A DNA stretch of 64,000 bases from NCBI GenBank assembly GCA_029961685.1, contig JARWKL010000004.1:19590348-19654347 (forward strand), written 5' to 3'. The stretch comes from Aristolochia californica. Its lineage: Eukaryota; Streptophyta; Magnoliopsida; Piperales; Aristolochiaceae. The notes under the pieces are model-generated. The model saw only the letters and a list, made by a program, of their open reading frames with translations, had not been told where the DNA came from and did not search any database. Numbering within the stretch: position 1 is the first letter of the stretch; each line of letters opens with the position of its first letter. A program made the position numbers and the translations under genes. Of the stretch, positions 50,641 through 60,662 are shown in pieces.

Positions 50641-53600
50641 AAAACTTGAGTTTTCACTTTCCCTTCTTCTCGTGAACGAAAAAAAGAAATAAAAGGCAAG
50701 TAGATCACTAAAAAATGATAATTTTAGAATTTATGTAACAAAAGAATTTAAACCAATAAAAAATGTAATTAAATAAAATTGATTCACACACCACAAATGA
50801 CCACAATCATTTTGTAATCCAAGTTTGGGAAATTCCACTAGTTCAACCCTAATAGCTCGGAATTTTATCAGAAAGAGATTTTTCTACACATGTTTTAAAA
50901 AATGGATATGCACACTTGAAACATGTTAAAGATACAAATGACATATGGATCCAAACCTTTTAAAGTGAATAACATTAAATTCTCAAGTGAACGTGCGGTG
51001 GGATATTTACCCGAGTCAAACAAGCCATTATTTTGCCCATTTACAAAAAGCTGACCTAACGATCATAGATTATTGTAAAAGTGATTTATCATGTATAACG
51101 GGCTATATTTTTTTAAGGAATGACTTATGGATTGGGAGTCAACACTCAGTTAAAAATCGCCCGCCTCCCCCTTTTCCCGATGATTGCCGAACCTGATATA
51201 TGAAAACTAAAAAGAGTTTACAATCCCAAAAAATTACAGACACTTTTTGGAATTATCTCTCTCTACATTTGTGCATTGTGCATTTCCATTTTAAATGTAT
51301 ACTTTTTTCTTAAATCAAAACTTGAGTTTTTACTTTCCCTTCATCTCGTAAATAAAAAAAGAGATAAAAGGCAAATAGATCACAACAAAATGAAAATTTT
51401 AGAGTTTAAGTATGGAAACAATTTAACGCAATAAAAATTGTAAGTAATGAAAATTTATTCACACACCACAAACGAACTCAAAAGTTTTGTTATCCAAGTT
51501 TTGGAAATTCCACTAATTTAACCCATATTGCTCGGAATTTTATAAGAAAATGATTTTTCTACACATGTTTTAAAAAATGGATATGCATGCTTGAAAAATG
51601 TTAAAGAAGAAAATGAACTCTGGATACAAACCTTTTAAAGAGAATAACTTTAAATTTTCAAGGGAAGATGCGGTGTGATATTTACCCGAGTTAAACAAGC
51701 CATTATTTTACCCATTTACAAAAAGCTGACCCAACGATCATAGATGATTGTGAAGTGATTTAACAAGCGCAACGAGCTATATTTTTAGAAGCTATGACTT
51801 ATGGATTGGGAGTCAACACTAAGTTAAAAATCCCCGCCTCCCCCTTTTCCCGACGATTTTAGAACCTGATATATAAAAAGTAAAAAGAGTTTACAATCCC
51901 TAAAAATTACAGACAATTTTTGAAATTTTCTCCCTCTATATTTGTACATTGTGCATTTCCATTTTAGATGTATAATTTTTTCTTAAATCAAAACTTGAGT
52001 TTTCACTTCCCCTTTATCTAGTAAACAAAAAAAAAGATAAAAGGAAAATAGATCACAACAAAATGAAAATTTTAGAGTTTATGTACGGAAAGAGTTGAAA
52101 AATATAAATAAATGTAAGTAAAGAAAATTTATTCAAACACCACAAATGAACACAAAAGTTTTGCTGTCCAAGTTTGGGAAATTCCACTAGATCAACCCTA
52201 ATAGTTTGGTATTTTTTAAGAAGGAGAATTTTCTACACGTGTTTTAATAAATGCATATGCATTCTTGAAACATGTTAAAGACGCTAATGACCTATGGATC
52301 CAAACCTTAAAGAAAATAACATTAAATTCTCAAGTGAACGTGCAGTGGGATATTTACCCGAGTCAAACAAGTCATTTTATTACCCATTTACATAAAGCTG
52401 ACCTAACGATCTTAGATGATTTTAAATCTATTTATCATCTGTAACGGGCTATATTTTTATAAGGAATGACTTATGGATTGGGAGTCAACACTCAGTTAAA
52501 AATCTATTGCCTCCCCCTTTTCCCGATGATTGCCGTACCTGATATATAAAACCTAAAAAGAGTTTACAATCCCTAAAAATTACAAACACTTTTTGGAATT
52601 ATCATTCTCTACATTTTTTCATTGTGCGTTTCCATTTTAGATGTATACTTTTTTCTTAAATCAAAACTTGAGTTTTCACTTTCCCTTCATCTCGTAAACT
52701 AAAAAAGAGATAAAAGGCAAATAGATGACTACAAAATGAAAATTTTAGAGTTTATGTAAGGAAAGAATTTAAAGAAATAAAAAAATGTTGGCAAAGAAAA
52801 TTTATTGTCACACCACTAATGAACACAAAAGTTTTGTTATCCAAGTTTGGGAAATTCCACTAGTTCAACCCTAATTGCTCGGAATTTTATAAGAAAGAGA
52901 TTTTTCTACACATGTTCTAAAAAATGGATATGCATGCTTGAAACATGTTAAAGATTAAAATGACCTAAGGATCCAACCCTTTTAAAGAGAATTACATTAA
53001 ATTCTCAAGTGAACGTGTGGTGTGATATTTACCCGAGTTGAACAATCCATTATTTTGCCCATTTACAAAAATTTGACCTAATGATCATAGATGATTGTAA
53101 AGTGACTTAACATGCGCAATGAGCTATATTTTTGTATGGAATGAATTATGGATTGGGTGTCAACACTCAGTTAAAAATCCCCGCCTCCCTCTTTTCCCCA
53201 CGATTTTAAAACCTGATATATAAAAAGTAAAAAGAGTTTACAATCCCTAAAAATTACAGCCAATTTTTTGAATTTTCTCTCTCTACATTTGTGCATTGTT
53301 CATTTCCATTTTAGATGTATAATTTTTTTTAATCAAAACTTGAGTTTTCACTTCCCCTTTATCTAGTAAAGAAAAAAAAGAGATAAATGGAAAATAGATC
53401 ACAACAAAATGAAAATTTTAGTGTTTATGTATGGAAAGAGTTTAAAAATATAAACAAATGTAAGTAAAGAAAATTTATTCACACACCACAAATGAACACA
53501 AAAGTTTTGTTATCCAAGTTTGGAAAATTCCTCAAGATCAACCCAAATAGCTCGGTATTTTTTAAGAAAGAGAATTTTCTACACTTTCAATAAATGCACA

Positions 53601-54991
53601 TGCATTCTTGAAACATGTTAAAGATGCTCATGACCTATGGATCCAAACCTTTTAAAGAGAATAACATTAAATTCTCAAGTGAACGTGAGGTGGGATATTT
53701 ACTCGAGTCAAACAAGTCATTATATTACCCATTTATAAAAAGTTGACCTAACGATCTTAGATGATTTTATATCTATTTATCATCTGTAATGGGCCATATT
53801 TTTATAAGGAATGACCTATGGATTGGGAGTCAACACTCAGTTAAAAATCCCCTGTCTCCTCCTTTTCCAGACGATTGCCGAACCAGATATATAAAAAATA
53901 AAAAGAGTTTACAATCCCAAAAAATTACAGACAATTTTTGGAATTATATCTCTCTACATTTGTGCATTGTGCATTTCCATTTTAGATGTATACTTTTTTC
54001 TTAAATCAAAACTTGACTTTTTACTTTCCCTCCATCTCATAAATAAAAAAAGAGATAAAAGGCAAATAGATCACAACAAAATGAAAATTTTAAAGTTTAA
54101 GTATGGAAAGAATTTAAAGCAATAAAAAAAAGTAAGTAAAGATAATTTATTCGCACACCACAACCGAACACAAAAGTTTAGTTATCCAAGTTTTGGAAAT
54201 TCCACTAGTTTAACCCTTATTGCTCGGAATTTTATAAGAGAAAAGAGATTTTTCTACACATGTTTTAAAAAATGGATATGCATGCTTGAAACATGTTAAA
54301 GATGAAAATGACCTCTGGATATAAACCATTTAAAGAGAATAACATTTAATTCTCAAAGGAAGATGCGGTGTAATATTTACCCGAGTTAAACAAGCCATTA
54401 TTTTGCCCATTTACAAAAAGCTGACCCAACGATCATAGATGATTGCAAAGTGATTTAACAAGTGCAACGAGCTATATTTTTATAAGGAATGACTTATGGA
54501 TTTGGAGTCAACACTAAGTTAAAAATCCCCGCCTCCCCCTTTTCCCGACAATTTTTGGAACCTGATATACAAAAAGTAAAAAGAGTTTACAATCCCTAAA
54601 AATTACAGACAATTTTTGGAATTTTCTCCCACTACAATTGTGCATTGTGCATTTCCATTTTAGATGATTAATTTTTTCTTAAATCAAAACTTGAGTTTTC
54701 ACTTCCCCGTTATGTAGTAAACAAAAAAAAATAGATAAAAGGAAAATAGATCACAACAAAATGAAAATTTTAGAGTTTATGTATGGAAAGAGTTTAAAAA
54801 TATAAACAAATGTAAGTAAAGAAAATTTATTCACACACCACAAATGAACACAAAAGTTTTGTTATCCAAGTTTGGAAAATTCCAGTAGATCAACCCTAAT
54901 AGATCGGTATTTTTTAAGAAAGATTTTTTTACACATGTTTTAATAAATGCATATGAATTCTTGAAACATGTTAAAGATGCTAATGACCTAT

Positions 54992-56375
54992 TGATGTAGA
55001 ATTAAGTTACATCGGCTTTTATGCCTCCTAAGGGTACGAATCGCTCATGTAATTTAGCTGGAAGCGAGGGTCATATCCACAGGAAGGACTGAATTTTGTG
55101 TATTCTTCAGTCAACTAGCCTAACCAAATATGATGAATTAATATGAACTAAACACTAATTATATCCTAAATTATCAAGCAATCATCTGGTTAACTACTTG
55201 CACAATAGGAAATGTCAACTCTGGATTTTACGGTGATTCGTGCCTCTCTCGAGTGCCACGTAACCACGGATCTGATTTCTCAATCCTTGCGTCTAGACCC
55301 TCTCGGGCGCATAGAGTGAAAGACAGAAATTGGATTAAAATACCAAAATCCAACCTAAATTATATTCCTACCCTAACTAGCTAATTTAATCAAATATCTG
55401 GAAAAAAAATTCAATAAACATTAATTATCAAATAAGATTCAATAAACATTCAAAACCTAAGTTCAAACTACATAAAAAATGAAATTCCAAAATGACGAAT
55501 TACTCCCCTTCTCCATCCACTCGTTCAGGCAGCAACTCATTCTCATGGGTGCTGCAATTTCCCGAAATTAATGGCTTCGGGTAGCAAGAGTGAGTGGCCG
55601 GAGGTAGAGACGACGCCGGCGACGAAGGTTAGAAGCCGACGGACGGAGGTAACGTCCAGCGAAGAACGAAACAAAATTGAAGTTCTCTAACCGGCTCTCT
55701 CGAGTCTCGGTCAGAGTCAGAATAGCTCCGGGAATGGTCGGAAATATGTAATAGACGCCGGAGGATGGTCGGAATGCCGAAATTGGCACCGGAATGCAAA
55801 AACTAGCACTGTCGAACTCACCTCGACGGAGACTCTCTCGAGCTCTCCTCGGGTTTGTTCTCGGTTGCTGGACAGCGGTGGACGATGGTGGTACGGCGAA
55901 AGACAGTGGCGCGGCGAACGACGGTGGGAAACTTCTCTCGGGTCTTCCCCTGTTTTCAGTCGACGGTCATGCTCTGTTTTGGTCGATCCTCTCTATTTTC
56001 TCTTGACGCTCTCCTCTCCCCTTCGACGCTTCTCTTTCCTTTAATACCAATTTTTCTTTGTTTTAAAAACGATTTGCCCTAAAAATCACCTCCATTTCAC
56101 TAAGGGCATTTTGGTAAATATCTCCTTCTTCACCAAAATCCTCCTGAAATTCCATAATTGAATCCATAAAAAGTATTTTAGGAAGAAATAAACCTTAAAA
56201 ACAATGAAATATAATTCAGGAGAGAAAAATATGCAATATAGACAGTAATTAATGCCAAATTCAATAAATACACGTTTCATTTGAAAACCGATAAATAACC
56301 ACCTATAACACAATTATAAAGATTATTCTATTATAATTAACCTAGTTCTCATGTTAGAATATGGCATCTATCACA
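54992..56375 (-). repeat. 3' LTR of the Athila-type element (1,384 bp)
   Basis: The plus strand starts TGATGTAGAA and ends CTATCACA, so TG...CA on the element strand. The left boundary is shared with the right-hand LTR, which begins with the same TGATGTAGAA at 63069. The right boundary is set by the polypurine tract. About 31 bp present in the other LTR (about 63865-63905) are absent here near 55788. GC-rich sequence at 55580-55990 with minus-strand open frames is the presumed transcribed leader part of the LTR, not a gene. Confidence 0.88.
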
Positions 56376-56392
56376 CCCCCGAACCTAAATCT
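56376..56392 (-). other. Polypurine tract next to the 3' LTR
   Basis: The element strand reads AGATTTAGGTTCGGGGG directly before the LTR start TGTGATAG. This matches the usual plus-strand primer position in Athila/Tat elements. Confidence 0.83.
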
Positions 56393-57539
56393 TTGCTAGT
56401 CCCTAGCAAAACAACAATCGAACCAAAATTAAGCCTAGGAAAACAAAATGCCACTTTCGTAGGGAGCACGATTGTATTTAGCTCATGCAACAAGCCGTTA
56501 AACACCTACTTTGCAGTAGTGGACAAGTTATGTCTCGTGAGGGTTTGCATGGAATTTACACACAAAATTCATCTAAATCAAAAATATAAAAAGAAAACTG
56601 AAGAAAATTTACTCCTCCTTAGCATATGACTAACACTTAGTATCGTAAAATATCTGAAAATCATATGAGATCCTGCGCAATTTGAAAACCTATGTAAACT
56701 ATAGCATATTATCAATCCAAATACACTCATTATTACTCCACCTGAACCAATGTGACCCATAAGCAATTACTTCAACAGAACAAAGAGGCAACAAATAACA
56801 ATAAAATCCTGGTCACATCACAATTAAGAGAAAATAGTAGAGTAAGCCTATTGTCTGACAATCTCACAAAAGAAATATACCAATTTCAATCTTGACCTGC
56901 AACTTCTTTCAAATTACAATTTATCATCAAAGTTTAAGGAAACTCATTGCTTCCAGATTTAAACCCATTTTACGCTATTACCAGCGCAATTTTGCTATTA
57001 CCACCGTAATTTTTGTTTCACTGAATACTTTTGGTATTTCCACCATTTTGTATTCGTCTTCACTGCACATGCACTTATTTTTAAGTAACCGACTGTTCTG
57101 GTGCATGTCTCTGGGTTTGCCCAGGCTGTTTCTGAAGTTATCTGTCTTTTGGAAGCAAGAGCATTTCCATTTGCATTCATACATTACAACAAGGAATTTC
57201 ACTGAGGTATAAAAAGGAATGAGTTCAAACAGGTATACAAGACTATTCAGACTAACATAGATCAACACTAGATTTACATGTTCTCTTTTGCAACTAAGTT
57301 CCAAGTCTAATGCAATAGTAAGTTATCCCACTGAATTCTCATGGATCACAACAAATGATATCAGATTTCTAATAGGCATATTCTACACAGTTTTATGAAA
57401 AAGTTTGAAACACATTTGAGCAACTTATTTTAACTCTACTAACATTAACCACATACTAAGAGGAGTAATTTGAAAACCATGAATAGAAATCAAAAGAAAA
57501 TTATTGCTAAGACATAAAAGAGTTGTTTCCACCACCACC

Positions 57540-57540
<1 letters not shown>
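56393..57540 (-). other. Noncoding 3' spacer of the Athila-type element
   Basis: About 1.1 kb between the G-tract at 57541 and the polypurine tract, with scattered stops in all frames. In some Athila elements this position carries an envelope-like frame. I see no signal peptide, transmembrane or other coding signature, so it is either a decayed remnant or a natural spacer. Confidence 0.6.
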
Positions 57541-57578
<38 letters not shown>

Positions 57579-57580
57579 CC
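57541..57580 (-). repeat. G-tract (35 uninterrupted C on the plus strand)
   Basis: A run of 35 C, then T, then CCCC, next to four CCA triplets on the left. On the element strand it follows CATTGAGGACAATGTCAGG and TTTAGGTTTTGGGG, a block commonly found after pol in plant gypsy elements. The length of the run is probably a slippage product, and its exact length may be uncertain in the assembly. Confidence 0.85.
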
Positions 57581-57869
57581 AAAACCTAAACCTGACATTG
57601 TCCTCAATGGGGAAAAGTTAAAACACCAGAATGACTACAAAAAGGAATAACAACTTAGCTAGTTATACTTCAGCAGAGTAAGGGTTAAGCTGCGTCAGGG
57701 CTCCTAAATCCATAGGTGGGACCATATGTGTTTGGTCATCAACAATAATACCGAAAAGTCAATAAAGACCCCCAGGAATGATACATAGTCTCCCTAGAAG
57801 AAGGTTTACTCGTATCAGCCATACCCGTAGGTAATCATCCATAGATGAAACTGCTATCCCACATCACAC
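57581..57869 (-). pseudogene. Decayed region downstream of integrase
   Basis: The integrase frame stops at 57870. This stretch should carry the integrase C-terminal domain but shows only a short frame ending near 57670 (LGALTQLNPYSAEV, then stop). The C-terminal part of pol therefore appears deleted or scrambled. Confidence 0.55.
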
Positions 57870-57949
57870 TTAGAAGAAATCTCTATGCTCAAGCTCAACA
57901 AGTAGATGACATGCTTTGCCGAACACTAGGCGAAATGGAGACATCCCAA

Positions 57950-58580
57950 GAGGAGTCTTATAAGCAGTTCGATAGGCCCATAAAGCATAATCCAATCGAG
58001 TGGACCAATCTTTCCTATCAAAGCAAACCGACTTCTCCAAAATCCGTTTGATCTCCCTATTAGAGATTTCCACTTGACCACAAGTTTGTGGGTGGTACGG
58101 AGTGGACACCCTATGAGTGATGGAATATTTCTTCAATAAGGTCTCAAATGCTCTGTTACAAAAATGAGATCCCCCATCACTGATGATTGCTCTCGGGGTA
58201 CCAAACCGATTAAAGATATTTTCTTTTAAAAATTTTACCACCACTTTGTGATCGTTTGTCTTACATGCAATAGCTTCAATCCATTTAGAGACATATTCAA
58301 CAGCAACAAGGATGTATTGATAGCCGAACGAGACATGAAAAGGACCCATGAAGTCAATACCCTACACATCAAACAATTCAACAATAAGAATGGGGTTAAG
58401 AGGCATCATGTTCTTCCTAGATAAACAACCAGTCCGTTGGCATCTATCACACACACGACAAAACTCATGGGCCTCTCTAAATAATGAAGGCCAATAGAAA
58501 CCACATTGCAAGACTTTAGCCGCGGTCTTTCTGGCACCAAAATGTCCACCATATGCGTGGGAATGACAAAATTCAAGAAT
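57950..58580 (-). other. Integrase zinc and catalytic domain remnant
   Basis: The zinc domain shows [15 protein letters not shown] followed by CRVCDRC (HHCC type). A stop at 58362 separates it from the core. The core has [23 protein letters not shown] and [11 protein letters not shown]. The second and third catalytic residues (D, then E 36 positions later) are present; the first position, normally D, is E (58296-58298). The frame ends soon after [13 protein letters not shown], so the C-terminal part is absent. Confidence 0.88.
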
Positions 58581-58840
58581 GTTGGCAAAGTCTTGCTCAT
58601 GTACACAACGCCTAATGACTTGGTCAGAACACACCTTGAACAAATAAGGGTCATCCCAAAAAAAATGTTTGACTTGGGAAAAGAATTTCAACCGATCTTG
58701 TTTACTCCAATAATCAGGAATCTTATGAGTTACAAAATAGTTTACTATGTCAGCAAACCAAGGCAACTGGGATACTTGGAGAAGTTGTTCATCAGGGAAG
58801 GAATCATTTAAAGGAAGGAATCCTTCCTGAGGTGCTACAC

Positions 58841-59207
58841 AGATCCTAGATAGATGATCAGCAACAACATTCTCACAACCCTTCTTATCTCGAATCTCAA
58901 GGTCAAATTCTTGCAATTGCAAGATCCATCTAATCAAGCGAGGTTTAGTGTCCTTGATGGATAATAAGTACTTCAAGGCAGAATGATCAGTGAACACTAT
59001 AACCTTTGACCCTAACAGCTATGATCTGAATTTTTTCAAGGCAAACACAACAGCTAGCAACTTCCTCTCAGTGGTAGTGTAATTCAATTGAGCATCATGA
59101 AGAGTGCGGCTAGCATACTGAATGACACAGGGAATTTTATCCGTCTTTTGCCCCAAAAAAGCCCCCAATGCATAATCAGAGGCATCACACATCAACTCAA
59201 AAGGCAA
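58841..59207 (-). other. RNase H domain remnant
   Basis: [47 protein letters not shown] and [10 protein letters not shown] supply the expected D, E, D, D set (at 59184-59186, 59067-59069, 58986-58988 and 58857-58859). All four acidic residues are kept, but a stop at 59019 lies between the second and third. Confidence 0.88.
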
Positions 59208-59289
59208 AGACCAAGTAGGTGGTTGGACAATGGGTGCAGTGGACAAACATTTCTTCAGTGTCTCAAAAGCATGAATACAGGCATCATCA

Positions 59290-60070
59290 AAGGTAAAAGC
59301 AACATCTTGAGCAAGCAAATTCGTCAAAGGACGAGAAATTTTGCTAAAGTCATTAATGAAATGCCTATAGAACCCAGCATGGCCAAGGAAAGAACGCACC
59401 CCCTTCACAGAAGTAGGTGGTGGCAGATTGGCAATTAGGTCAACCTTGGCTTTGTCCACTTCTACACCCCGCTCAGACACTACATGTCCTAAAACAATTC
59501 CTTCTTTTACCATGAAGTGGCATTTCTCCCAATTCAAGACTAAATTGGACTTAATGCAACAGGACAATACGAGTGAAAGATTGTGCAGACATGTATCAAA
59601 ACTAGAGCCAAACACAAAAAAGTCATCCATAAAGACCTCTAAAAAGTCACCAATCATGTCAGAAAAGATACTCATCATGCACCGTTGGAAAGTGGCAGGC
59701 GCATTGCATAAACCAAAAGGCATGCGTCTGTAAGCATAGGTGCCAAACGAACACGTGAATGTGGTCATTTCCTGGTCTTCTGGAGCAATGGGAATTTGAT
59801 TGTAGCCGGAGTATCCACCTAAGAAGCAATAAAAATTGTGGCCGGCCAATCGCTCTAGTACCTGATCAATGAAAGGTAGTGGGAAGTGATCCTTCCTAGT
59901 GGCGGAATTAAGTTTTCTATAGTCAATGCAGACTCACCACTTGGTGGTAGTTCTTGTGGGAATCAAGTCACCACTCTCATTTTTCATTATCGTTATCCCC
60001 CCTTTCTTAGGGACAACTTGAATTGGACTCACCCAGGTGCTATCGAAAATAGGGTAAATGACTCCTGTCA
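59290..60070 (-). other. Reverse transcriptase domain remnant
   Basis: Runs from VIRLLVTGVIYPIFDSTWVS through VPKKGG, a stop at 59934, then CFLGGYSGYNQIPIAPEDQE, FGTYAYRRMPFGLCNAPATF and the catalytic FMDD box (59622-59633). The position that carries the first catalytic aspartate in this family, just before GYSGYNQ, is glycine (59817-59819). The two aspartates of FMDD are kept. Confidence 0.9.
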
Positions 60071-60654
60071 CAAGCAACCTGATGACTTCTTCTCTCACAA
60101 CCTCCAGCATATGGGGATTTAACCTATGTTGCATCTCACGTGAGGCTTTAGTCCCCTCCAAATGAATACGATGCATGCATATGGAGGGGCTAATCCCTTT
60201 TAAGGCATCAAGAGTCCACCCCAATGCATCTCTGTGTGCTTGTAAAACTTCAGTCAATTGTTCCTCCTACTCAGTACTCAAATAAGAGGAAATAATGACT
60301 GGTAATGAGTTCATGGGCCCCAAGAATGCATACTTCAACGTGGGAGGAAGTGGCTTAAGATCTAGCTTGGAAGTTTCAAGAGGTTTGTCCAAGTCAAGAG
60401 GAAGATCCTGTGGATGATCAGTTGTGATAACCTCATAAGCTTCCTCCAACAGAGGTACATAATTGAGTAAAGAATTAACCTCTCGGAAATATGTTTCCTC
60501 ATCAAAATAATCCATGCCTAAAGATGTTATGCAAGACTCAAAAGATTCAAGAGTGGATTTGTCATCAAGCATAACAGTTTCTATCTTAAATGCAGGACTC
60601 AGATCATCAGACTCAAGTGGGTGGTGCCCGGCATTAAATACATTCAATGAGACC

Positions 60655-60662
60655 TTAAAAAT
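60655..60662 (-). other. Frameshift between gag-protease and pol
   Basis: The gag-protease frame ends ELELSFGNF then stop, while the next frame carries on with family-like sequence. The switch coincides with a run of five T on the element strand (60657-60661). No downstream pseudoknot or slippery heptamer was recognised, so a point indel is more likely than programmed shifting. Confidence 0.75.

Larger units (their letters stand above)
41401..54991 (+). repeat. Satellite array, subfamily B, dimeric higher-order repeat
   Basis: About 20 monomers of 672-676 bp in which two variants mostly alternate. Type b2 has CTAGATCAACCC, CTCGGTATTTT and usually GATGATTTTAAAG; type b1 has CTAGTTCAACCC, CTCGGAATTTT and usually GATGATTGTAAAG. 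From about 41.5 kb the order is b2 b1 b2 b1 b2 b1 b2 b1 b2 b1 b2 b2 b1 b2 b1 b1 b2 b1 b2 b1 b2. The effective unit is therefore about 1.35 kb. Markers private to alternate copies, such as GAGTTTAAAAATATAAAC (near 52090 in variant form, 53430, 54790), recur at about 1,340-1,360 bp. The array is cut at 54991 by the Athila-type element. Confidence 0.85.
57870..60662 (-). pseudogene. pol: Athila-type pol polyprotein, broken (RT, RNase H, integrase)
   Basis: One continuous reading frame of about 930 codons, interrupted by four stops: TAG at 60267-60269, TGA at 59934-59936, TAG at 59019-59021 and TAG at 58362-58364; it ends at a TAA at 57870. All segments are in the same phase, so these are point changes, not rearrangements. 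The order is a linker, reverse transcriptase (about 59290-60070), RNase H (about 58841-59207), integrase zinc domain (about 58430-58580), integrase core (about 57950-58349). It is out of phase with gag-protease. In intact relatives this polyprotein copies element RNA into DNA and inserts it. The stops, a G at the first RT catalytic position, an E at the first integrase catalytic position and the missing integrase C-terminus rule out activity of this copy. Confidence 0.92.

Noticed and set aside
510..54004. Many 60-104-codon ORFs across the satellite, some repeating a similar peptide
   Set aside because: They recur only because the monomers repeat, start and stop at different points in each copy, occur on both strands of the same sequence, and show no recognisable domain.
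20781..54991. Regular repeats considered as a CRISPR-like array
   Set aside because: Units of about 675 bp vary along their whole length with no short identical repeats separated by unique spacers, and the DNA is plant.
55568..56082. Overlapping ORFs on both strands in the left LTR (for example minus 55568-55789, plus 55794-56006)
   Set aside because: They lie in the GC-rich transcribed part of the LTR. The minus-strand frame also occurs in the other LTR but is broken here by the 31-bp difference, so it is not under evident selection.
56393..57540. Possible envelope-like gene downstream of pol
   Set aside because: The position fits, but frames are short and on both strands, with no signal peptide or membrane segment.
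57541..57580. G-tract first taken as the polypurine tract, making a 2.5-kb LTR
   Set aside because: A better tract (AGATTTAGGTTCGGGGG) directly precedes a TGTGATAG...CTACATCA LTR of 1,384 bp, a size and end structure normal for Athila. The right LTR is cut too early to test this within the window.
60655..60662. Programmed ribosomal frameshift between gag-protease and pol
   Set aside because: No slippery heptamer with downstream structure was seen, and the rest of pol is full of stops, so a random indel is the simpler reading.
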